Of a stretch of DNA of 45,794 nucleotides, positions 1 through 5,946 are shown one piece after another (the first letter of the stretch is position 1; each line of letters opens with the position of its first letter). Source of the stretch: Prevotella sp. (GTDB lineage: Bacteria > Bacteroidota > Bacteroidia > Bacteroidales > Bacteroidaceae); NCBI GenBank assembly GCA_017460515.1, contig JAFUAY010000008.1, positions 1-45,794 on the forward strand, written 5' to 3'. The notes under the pieces are model-generated. The model worked only from the letters and a program-made list of their open reading frames with translations. It was not told the origin of the DNA and did not search any database. Made by a program: the position numbers and the translations under genes.

Positions 1-1
1 A

Positions 2-658
2 TTGGCAGAGAACAACCCGATGCTGGGTCACCGTGGTTGCCGTCTGGGTATCACCTTCCCTGAGATCACCGCTATGCAGACCAAGGCTATCCTCGGTGCC
101 GCTTGCGAGCTGAAGAAGGAAGGCAAGAATCCTATGCCAGAGATCATGGTTCCGCTGATTGGTACGCTCTATGAGCTGAAGCAGCAGAAGGAAGTGATCC
201 AGAGCGCTGCCAAGGAAGTATTTGCTGCCGAAGGTGTTGAGGTAGAGTTCGAGATTGGTACGATGATTGAGATTCCTCGTGCTGCTCTGACTGCCGACCG
301 CATCGCTACTGAGGCTCAGTACTTCTCATTCGGTACTAACGACCTCACTCAGATGACCTTCGGTTACAGCCGTGACGATATCGCTTCGTTCCTGCCTGTA
401 TACCTCGACAAGAAGATCCTGAAGGTTGACCCATTCCAGGTGCTCGATCAGAAGGGTGTTGGTAAGCTCATCAAGTATGCTGTGAAGGCTGGTCGTGAGG
501 TTCGTCCTGAGCTCCGCTGCGGTATCTGCGGTGAGCACGGTGGTGAGCCCAGCTCAGTGAAGTTCTGTGCTAAGATTGGCATGAACTATGCTTCTTGTTC
601 TCCTTTCCGCGTGCCCATCGCACGTCTTGCCGCCGCGCAGGCTGCTGTCGAGGAATAA
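2..658 (+). CDS. ppdK: Pyruvate, phosphate dikinase, C-terminal part (5' end outside window)
   Basis: Converts pyruvate, ATP and phosphate to phosphoenolpyruvate, AMP and pyrophosphate (reversible) in the cytoplasm. The visible 218 residues are the end of the PEP/pyruvate-binding TIM barrel. They hold the GHRGCRLG segment, the [13 protein letters not shown] strand, the [12 protein letters not shown] motif and the CGICGEHGG loop with the catalytic cysteine near the C-terminus, then the closing [16 protein letters not shown] helix. The frame is open at base 1, so the apparent TTG start at 2 is not a real start and roughly three quarters of the gene lies upstream. Two hairpins follow the stop. 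Family assignment is very secure; the symbol rests on the family. Confidence 0.97.
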   Translation: MAENNPMLGHRGCRLGITFPEITAMQTKAILGAACELKKEGKNPMPEIMVPLIGTLYELKQQKEVIQSAAKEVFAAEGVEVEFEIGTMIEIPRAALTADRIATEAQYFSFGTNDLTQMTFGYSRDDIASFLPVYLDKKILKVDPFQVLDQKGVGKLIKYAVKAGREVRPELRCGICGEHGGEPSSVKFCAKIGMNYASCSPFRVPIARLAAAQAAVEE

Positions 659-689
659 ACGGAAATACTGAAAATTTGAGAATATAGAA

Positions 690-716
690 CCCAGACGAAG
701 TTGTAGAACGTCTGGG
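690..716 (+). other. Hairpin downstream of ppdK
   Basis: A perfect 8-bp inverted repeat (CCCAGACG / CGTCTGGG) with an 11-nt loop, lying between the ppdK stop and the T-tailed hairpin at 731-757. It has no T-run of its own, so it may protect the 3' end of the transcript or be part of a double terminator. Confidence 0.5.
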
Positions 717-730
717 AGACTAAACGAAAG

Positions 731-757
731 GCCCTCTGAACATTCAGGGGGCTTTTC
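731..757 (+). terminator. Rho-independent terminator of ppdK
   Basis: Arms GCCCTCTGAA (731-740) and TTCAGGGGGC (743-752) pair over about 10 bp with one G-T pair, followed by TTTTC. It sits about 75 nt after the ppdK stop and before the alcohol dehydrogenase promoter. Confidence 0.75.
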
Positions 758-850
758 ATATCCTGGCGTCCGTGATCAGAAAAACGGAGAATCCGCAAAA
801 ATGGTAAGTGTTTCTGCAATATGGTTAACCGTTATATCGAGAAATATTCG

Positions 851-858
851 TATCTTTG
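851..858 (+). promoter_or_regulatory. Probable -7 element of the alcohol dehydrogenase promoter
   Basis: TATCTTTG matches the Bacteroidetes -7 consensus TAnnTTTG, 47 nt before the ATG at 906. No convincing TTTG element was seen about 20 nt upstream, so this is a partial match. Confidence 0.5.
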
Positions 859-905
859 CAGCGTGATTCGAACAATTTAAAAATGGTACATAAAACAATA
901 CTACT

Positions 906-2078
906 ATGCAAGGAAACTTTTCTTATTACAATCCCACCAAGCTGTATTTTGGTGATGAGTCGCTCGACTATCTCAAGGACGAACTCGCGAACTATGGTCC
1001 CGTCGTACTGTTGAATTACGGCAGCGGTAGTGTAAAACGTAATGGCATCTACGACCAGGTGGTGGCTATCCTGAAGGAGGCGGGCAAGACCATCGTGGAG
1101 AATCCCGGCGTGATGTCGAATCCTACGCTTGAGAAGCTGCATGAGGGCGTGAAGATTGCCCGCGAAAACAACGTCGATATGATTCTGGCACTTGGTGGCG
1201 GTAGCGTCTGCGATTACTCGAAAGGTGTGGCAGCATCCGTCTTCTACGAGGGCGACTACTGGAATCTGTTCTGGCTCCAGCAGCAGAATCCACCTGCAGG
1301 TCAGAAGATTCTTCCTGTGGGCTGTATCCTGACGATGGCGGGTACTGGCTCAGAGATGAACGGCGGCTGCGTGATTACCGATGCCGAGAAGAACTTCAAG
1401 GTGGGCCATGTGTTCGATGACCGCCTGATGCCAAAGTTCTCCATCCTGAATCCGAAGTTCACAATGACCGTGCCCGACAACCAGATGAAAGCCGGCATCT
1501 ACGACATCATGAACCACATCATGGAGCAGTACTTCAGCGACTTCGATGACAACACCAGCGACTACCTCTCTGAGGGCTTGATGCGTAGTCTTATCACGGC
1601 ATCACGCATCGCCGTGAAGAATCCACAGGACTACGAGGCCCGCTCCAACATCATGTGGACGGCTACGTGGGCACTCAACACCCTCATCGGCCTTGGTAAG
1701 CATCAGGACTGGATGGTACACATGATTGGTCACAGCGTAGGTGCCTGGACGCACGCCCCTCACGGCTATGCTCTTGCCGCCGTCTCGATGGCCTACTATC
1801 GTCGCGCCATGCAGCCAGGTCTCCCCAAATTCGTACGCTTGGCCAAGAACGTGTGGGATATCTGTCCCGACGGAAAGACCGACCAGCAGGTAGCCGAGGA
1901 AGGTCTCACAGCCCTGAAAGCCTGGATGCAGGAAATCGGTCTGCCGCTCACCATCAGCGAGATTGGTGCTACAGCTGATATGATTCCCGGCATTACCGAA
2001 GGCACCATCTGCTATCCCGCAGGCTATATGGACCTGAAGTCTGAGGACATCACGGAGATACTAAAGGAAAGTCTGTAA
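906..2078 (+). CDS. Iron-containing alcohol dehydrogenase (YqhD/butanol dehydrogenase type)
   Basis: NAD(P)H-dependent group III alcohol dehydrogenase/aldehyde reductase, cytoplasmic, 390 aa, the usual length for the family. The N-terminal nucleotide domain carries the GGGS signature (ALGGGSVCDYSKG) and the AGTGSEMN segment. The metal-binding helical domain shows the conserved aspartate and histidine of YDIMNH, and two further histidines in MIGHSVGAWTHAPHG. The pattern (FYNPTKLYFG start, W-rich IMWTATWALN segment) is closest to YqhD/BDH-like enzymes. The substrate is not readable from sequence; aldehyde detoxification or fermentative alcohol formation are both reasonable. It is monocistronic, between the ppdK terminator and a polymerase gene in the same direction. 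Confidence 0.93.
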   Translation: MQGNFSYYNPTKLYFGDESLDYLKDELANYGPVVLLNYGSGSVKRNGIYDQVVAILKEAGKTIVENPGVMSNPTLEKLHEGVKIARENNVDMILALGGGSVCDYSKGVAASVFYEGDYWNLFWLQQQNPPAGQKILPVGCILTMAGTGSEMNGGCVITDAEKNFKVGHVFDDRLMPKFSILNPKFTMTVPDNQMKAGIYDIMNHIMEQYFSDFDDNTSDYLSEGLMRSLITASRIAVKNPQDYEARSNIMWTATWALNTLIGLGKHQDWMVHMIGHSVGAWTHAPHGYALAAVSMAYYRRAMQPGLPKFVRLAKNVWDICPDGKTDQQVAEEGLTALKAWMQEIGLPLTISEIGATADMIPGITEGTICYPAGYMDLKSEDITEILKESL

Positions 2079-2214
2079 GGAAGAGTCAATGAAAAGGAGT
2101 CAGCTTGGCGATGCCTACATGCAGCCTCAAGGACGTGTTACGATAGTTGATGATTAAAAAGAATGGAGACCTCTATACGATAGTCACAAACAAGGAAGTT
2201 GAGAAGCTTTTTCA

Positions 2215-3315
2215 ATGCCAGAGCAGCAGCGGACATACATTGCCATCGACCTGAAGTCGTTCTACGCTTCAGTGGAGTGTGTGGACAGGGGACTTGACCC
2301 ACTGACCACAAACCTCGTTGTGGCAGATGTAAGCCGGACGGAGAAAACAATCTGTCTGGCCGTTTCTCCATCGCTGAAGGCATACGGAATAGGTGGACGT
2401 GCTCGACTGTTCGAGGTGGTTCAGAAAGCGCGCGAGATTGGATTCGACTATATCGCAGCACCGCCACGCATGGCCCACTACATAGAGGTGAGTACCAAGG
2501 TTTATCAGACCTATCTGAAATATATTGCTCCTGAAGACATACACGTCTATAGCATCGACGAGGTGTTTATGGATGTGACGTCCTATCTGAGTACATACAA
2601 GCTGACTGCTCACGAACTGGCCATGAAGATGATCCGTGACGTGCTGGCCACTACAGGCATCACGGCTACGGCTGGCATCGGCACAAACATGTATCTGGCA
2701 AAGGTGGCAATGGATATTCAGGCAAAAAAAATGTCTGCAGACAAAGATGGTGTGCGTATCGCTGAATTGGATGAGATGTCGTATCGACGGGAACTTTGGG
2801 ACTACCGTCCTCTGACTAAGTTCTGGCGTGTAGGGCGAGGCATAGCGGAAAAACTGGCCGTCTACGGCATTGATACGATGGGCAAGATTGCCCGAATGTC
2901 AGTACAGAACGAGGGACTGCTTTACAGGCTATTTGGCGTGAATGCCGAACTGCTGATAGACCATGCCTGGGGATGGGAACCGTGTACGATGGAGGCTGTG
3001 AAGGCATACCGTCCGGAGACGAATAGTTTCAGTAGCGGACAGGTATTACAGGAGCCATACACCTTCAAGAAAGCCCGTGTAGTCATACAGGAAATGGCTG
3101 AGGGAATGGCACTCGACCTTTTCATCGACTATGAAGCATTGGAAAAGCAGCGTCAGGAAGAGCAGGCCAAACTCGACAAAGAACGCCGTATGCAGGAGGC
3201 ACAGTTGAAAATCAAACAGCGCTTCGGCAAGAACGCCATCCTTAGAGGACTGAACTTCGAGGAAGGGGCCACAGCCAAGGAGCGCAACAAACAGATAGGA
3301 GGACACAAGGCTTAG
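2215..3315 (+). CDS. Y-family DNA polymerase (UmuC/DinB-like), apparently lacking the little-finger domain
   Basis: Translesion polymerase-like protein, 366 aa. The N-terminal catalytic part is intact: AIDLKSFYASVEC (metal-binding Asp and steric-gate region), the YSIDEVFMDVT motif with the catalytic Asp-Glu pair, TAGIGTNMYLAK, and a helix-hairpin thumb (FWRVGRGIAEKL). After EMAEGMALDL the sequence passes straight into LFIDYEALEKQRQEE and the usual charged C-terminal tail ending GATAKERNKQIGGHKA. As I recall the relatives, they carry roughly 100 further residues at this point (little finger), closed by a clamp-binding QLDLF-like motif; here only ALDLF remains. The reading frame is preserved. 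A truncated YolD-like ORF follows. The start is the ATG giving MPEQQRTYIAIDLKSF. Confidence 0.88.
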   Translation: MPEQQRTYIAIDLKSFYASVECVDRGLDPLTTNLVVADVSRTEKTICLAVSPSLKAYGIGGRARLFEVVQKAREIGFDYIAAPPRMAHYIEVSTKVYQTYLKYIAPEDIHVYSIDEVFMDVTSYLSTYKLTAHELAMKMIRDVLATTGITATAGIGTNMYLAKVAMDIQAKKMSADKDGVRIAELDEMSYRRELWDYRPLTKFWRVGRGIAEKLAVYGIDTMGKIARMSVQNEGLLYRLFGVNAELLIDHAWGWEPCTMEAVKAYRPETNSFSSGQVLQEPYTFKKARVVIQEMAEGMALDLFIDYEALEKQRQEEQAKLDKERRMQEAQLKIKQRFGKNAILRGLNFEEGATAKERNKQIGGHKA

Positions 3316-3342
3316 TTAAGAATTAAGAATTAAGAGTTAAGA

Positions 3343-3510
3343 ATGATGAGTGATTACGACGATATTATCAATCTGCCACATTACGAGCCGAAGCATCATC
3401 CGAGGATGTCGATGTGGAACCGAGCAGCCCAGTTTGCGCCCTTTGCCGCATTGACAGGCTATGATGCTGCCATTCGAGAAGCCACAACTCAATCCATCAA
3501 TTCAATATGA
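3343..3510 (+). pseudogene. YolD-like protein, truncated
   Basis: A 55-aa ORF that starts MMSDYDDIINLPHYEP and contains RMSMWNRAAQFAPFAALTGYDAA, the typical N-terminal half of the small YolD-like proteins encoded just after UmuC-type polymerases. The relatives I recall are about twice as long; here homology fades after TGYDAAIREA and a stop follows within a few codons. It is 27 nt after the polymerase stop and ends 10 nt before the next gene. It is probably a deletion remnant; a functional short variant cannot be excluded. Confidence 0.72.
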
Positions 3511-3520
3511 TAACGTGCAT

Positions 3521-4237
3521 ATGCGACAGGATAGAAAAGCAATAGTGATAGGTGCATCATCGGGCATAGGACTCGAAGTGGCTAAGCTGCTCGTCAAGGA
3601 AGGCTGGCAGGTGGGTGTGGCTGCCAGACGGGTGGAACTGATGCAGGGTATAGGGGCTGTAGCAGTAGAACGGATAGATGTGACAGCTGACGATGCTACT
3701 GAGGCCTTGCAGCGGCTTATCAGCAAGACGGGCGGCATGGACTTGTTCTTCTATGCTTCCGGTATTGGCAAGCAGAATCGTGAACTTTCAGCAGATATCG
3801 AACTGGCTACGCTGCAAACCAATGGCGTGGGCTTTACGCGGATGATAGGCGAGGCATACCGTTATTTTGCAGGGCAGGGTAGGGGTCATATTGCAGCCAT
3901 CACGTCGATAGCAGGCACGAAGGGATTAGGTCCGGCACCGTCGTATTCTGCCACGAAAGCCATGCAGAACGTATACCTGCAGGCATTAGAGCAACAGGCG
4001 CATGCTCGTGGATTGCACATTCGTTTTACCGACATCCGCCCTGGGTTCGTTGATACGGCTCTGCTGAGTGGCGATTTCCATTACCCGATGATGCTAAAAC
4101 CGAAGAAGGTGGCAAAGGAGATCGTCTATGCCATCAATCATCATCAGCATATTCGTGTCATCGACTGGCGCTACCGCATCCTGACAGCCGTTTGGCGCAG
4201 AATACCACGCTTCCTGTGGCGCAGACTCAAGCTGTGA
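3521..4237 (+). CDS. Short-chain dehydrogenase/reductase
   Basis: Classical SDR oxidoreductase, 238 aa, NAD(P)-dependent, cytoplasmic. A Rossmann fold starts at the N-terminus (IVIGASSGIG, the TGxxxGxG-type motif). YASGIG stands where NAG is usual, the catalytic serine is in AITSIAG, and the catalytic YxxxK is YSATK. RPGFVDT follows the active site. A C-terminal basic stretch (WRRIPRFLWRRLKL) could be amphipathic or membrane-associating. The start is taken as the ATG at 3521 (MRQDRKAIVIG); an upstream ATG at 3461 would overlap the YolD-like ORF and adds residues unlike the family. The substrate is unknown. Confidence 0.9.
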   Translation: MRQDRKAIVIGASSGIGLEVAKLLVKEGWQVGVAARRVELMQGIGAVAVERIDVTADDATEALQRLISKTGGMDLFFYASGIGKQNRELSADIELATLQTNGVGFTRMIGEAYRYFAGQGRGHIAAITSIAGTKGLGPAPSYSATKAMQNVYLQALEQQAHARGLHIRFTDIRPGFVDTALLSGDFHYPMMLKPKKVAKEIVYAINHHQHIRVIDWRYRILTAVWRRIPRFLWRRLKL

Positions 4238-4254
4238 TTCCCCACAAAAATTCG

Positions 4255-4262
4255 TACTTTTG
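4255..4262 (+). promoter_or_regulatory. Probable -7 element before the YgjP-like gene
   Basis: TACTTTTG matches TAnnTTTG, 65 nt before the ATG at 4328. No clear -33 element was seen. The leader would contain a short ATG-initiated ORF (MRQNTAMLL) at about 4289. Confidence 0.45.
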
Positions 4263-4327
4263 TAGCAGATTTTGAGATTTATTTGCATATGCGACAGAAT
4301 ACTGCTATGCTTCTATGACAAATTGAA

Positions 4328-4903
4328 ATGGCAATACAAGTAACATACAGGAGAACCAGTCGACTGTCAATGCGCATCGTGAAGAATGGCGATGTACATG
4401 TGTCGGCACCCATCGGTATGCCTAAGAAAGAGGTAGAACGGTTCATTGAGGAACACCGCGACTGGATAACGGAGGCACGGAAGCGCACCTGCGAAAACCA
4501 AAAGCGCAGGACTGCTTTCTACAATCAGTTACCGCTACAAACAAAGGCACAGGCCGACGATGCCCTGCGACGACTGAAAGCGCTGATAGAACCGATGGTG
4601 GAACGACACTCCAAAGAAATGGGGGTAAAGCCATCCATCGTCTATTTCAAAGCGATGATCTCCCGATGGGGTGTCTGTAATGTCAAGGATAGGTCCATCT
4701 GCTTTTCTGCCTATCTGCTGCTGTTGCCTGAATGGTGCGTCGAACATGTGGTGGTTCATGAACTGTGCCATCTGCTGGAACCCAGTCACAATGCCCGTTT
4801 CCATGCATTGATGGACAAGTTCTTCCCCCGTTGGAAGGAAGCCCGCCGAGAAACACGGCAAATCTGTAAGATGGAAGAGGATGAAGATAGCTGCAGGCAA
4901 TGA
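4328..4903 (+). CDS. YgjP-like zinc metallopeptidase (DUF45/M48-like)
   Basis: A 191-aa protein of the YgjP/DUF45 family of small SprT/wss1-like zinc metallopeptidases. The C-terminal third carries the zinc motif HELCH in VVVHELCHLLEPSHNARFHALMDKFFPRW, with the downstream SHNARFH histidines that normally complete the site. The WGVCNVKDRSICFS segment and the N-terminal RRTSRLSMRIVKNGDVHVSAP strands are also family-typical. The biological substrate of the family is uncertain. It is convergent with the island gene at 5013 and separated from it by a strong bidirectional terminator. Confidence 0.9.
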   Translation: MAIQVTYRRTSRLSMRIVKNGDVHVSAPIGMPKKEVERFIEEHRDWITEARKRTCENQKRRTAFYNQLPLQTKAQADDALRRLKALIEPMVERHSKEMGVKPSIVYFKAMISRWGVCNVKDRSICFSAYLLLLPEWCVEHVVVHELCHLLEPSHNARFHALMDKFFPRWKEARRETRQICKMEEDEDSCRQ

Positions 4904-4961
4904 CAGAGAAATACTTTCTCTCTTGACGGATATTATTACGGATTCTGCTGTGAAGATATAA

Positions 4962-5000
4962 AAAAAATCCTCCATATCGCGGTGATATGGAGGATTTTTT
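4962..5000. terminator. Bidirectional Rho-independent terminator
   Basis: A perfect 17-bp inverted repeat: the left arm (4962-4978) begins with six A and the right arm (4984-5000) ends in six T, with a 5-nt GCGGT loop. It can therefore act on both strands. It separates the convergent genes ending at 4903 (+) and 5013 (-) and marks the left edge of the accessory island. Confidence 0.92.
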
Positions 5001-5012
5001 GTGATTTATTAA

Positions 5013-5438
5013 TCATACATCATTTCTGCAAAGCTGCCATCCGCGAAGCATCGAGAAGACGTCCAGTCCGTCCCATCCGCATTCCTGGATAGCCATTGCC
5101 ATGCCTACTGCCATCCAGCGGCTGGGTTTGTCTGATGGGATGCCTATCGGCTCGTCAGGGTCGATGCCGGTGAGACGAGAGACGTTCTCCACATACCGCT
5201 CCGTGTTATTCTCCGAGGGCGGTGCCCAACGCGAGATGATGCCTCGGATGGTGTAGAGACGGTACTTGTGGTAGTACGTGCGGGTGAGTAGATAGAAGGC
5301 TGCACGCCAGCCATACTCCATGGATTTGAACTGGCAGAATGCTCTATCGTTCTGAGCTTCTGCAAGACCTTTCCACTGGTCCTTACTCCGCCTGATGTTC
5401 AGTGGGTTATTATTACGAATTCCTCTTGGTATTGCCAT
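5013..5438 (-). CDS. P5-like structural/lysozyme-related protein
   Basis: A 141-aa protein beginning MAIPRGIRNNNPLNIRRS. The GIRNNNPLNIR motif is typical of proteins annotated as 'structural protein P5', found in phages and in Bacteroidetes mobile regions and related in name to the PRD1 P5 group. The rest is rich in Trp and Tyr (GWRAAFYLLTRTYY, RYVENVSRLTGI, AIQECGWDG) and resembles the peptidoglycan-hydrolase-like fold suggested for these proteins, but no catalytic residue can be assigned by eye. The start is set at 5438, at MAIPRG; 19 upstream codons in the open frame look non-coding. It is a mobile-element cargo gene of uncertain role. Confidence 0.75.
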   Translation of the reverse strand: MAIPRGIRNNNPLNIRRSKDQWKGLAEAQNDRAFCQFKSMEYGWRAAFYLLTRTYYHKYRLYTIRGIISRWAPPSENNTERYVENVSRLTGIDPDEPIGIPSDKPSRWMAVGMAMAIQECGWDGLDVFSMLRGWQLCRNDV

Positions 5439-5509
5439 AATTCTCAAATTCTTTAATTCTTGATTGTTTTTAACTGCAACACTGCAACGCTGCAACAGCG
5501 AGAGCAGAA

Positions 5510-5875
5510 CTATCTCTTTTTCTTATTCACATTCAGCGGTGTACTCTTCGGAAACGCGATGCTATAGGCAGCATCGAGAGCTTTCAGGTCAATCTTGTAA
5601 TAGCTGATGCCTAACTTTACGCTAACGATGGCCCTGAGCAGTTCGCGATGCTTGCGCGGGTAGAGCGACGGCAATGGAATCTCGTTCCAGCCTTCTTGAT
5701 CGCAGCGGTTGCACACCTCCCAGATGAAGTTGTCGTTGGCCTCAAAGCCGAACCATGTTTTCAGCACGCGACGGATGCAGAAGCGCTTGTACTGCCCCTG
5801 GAGGAGGCGCCTCGTGCGCTCCAGCCGAAGCCAGAGCTGCACAAAGCATTCTTGGGTATTCTGAATATCAATCAT
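5510..5875 (-). CDS. Hypothetical protein, island gene next to the VirE-like gene
   Basis: 121 aa if started at MIDIQNTQE; the frame is open to a GTG at 5902. No recognised domain. It is basic and aromatic-rich (FVQLWLRLERTRRLLQGQYKRFCIRRVLKTW) with one CNRC pair, so zinc binding is conceivable but unsupported. It lies downstream of the VirE-N/DUF3987 gene on the same strand, between it and the P5-like gene. Confidence 0.6.
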   Translation of the reverse strand: MIDIQNTQECFVQLWLRLERTRRLLQGQYKRFCIRRVLKTWFGFEANDNFIWEVCNRCDQEGWNEIPLPSLYPRKHRELLRAIVSVKLGISYYKIDLKALDAAYSIAFPKSTPLNVNKKKR

Positions 5876-5887
5876 AGCGGTAGCAAA

Positions 5888-5932
5888 TTTTTCACTTTTC
5901 ACTATTCACTTTTCACTTTCTTAATGACACTC
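5888..5932 (+). repeat. Short tandem TTTTCACT-type repeat with a TTAATGACACTC motif
   Basis: Between the VirE-like stop and the next gene there are about four imperfect copies of TTTTCACT, then CTTAATGACACTC (5920-5932). The latter 13-mer recurs at 15171-15183 and, inverted, at 15069-15081. Confidence 0.6.
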
Positions 5933-5946
5933 ATGACATCTTGACC

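Noticed and set aside
2150-2254. Small ORF (MIKKNGDLYTIVTN...) before and overlapping the Y-family polymerase
   Set aside because: 34 codons, no family recognised, runs 40 nt into the polymerase. It may be a decayed end of an upstream partner gene, but there is not enough to call it.
4535-4975. Minus-strand ORF of 146 aa opposite the YgjP-like gene
   Set aside because: It lies antisense to a convincing metallopeptidase and has no protein-like features of its own.
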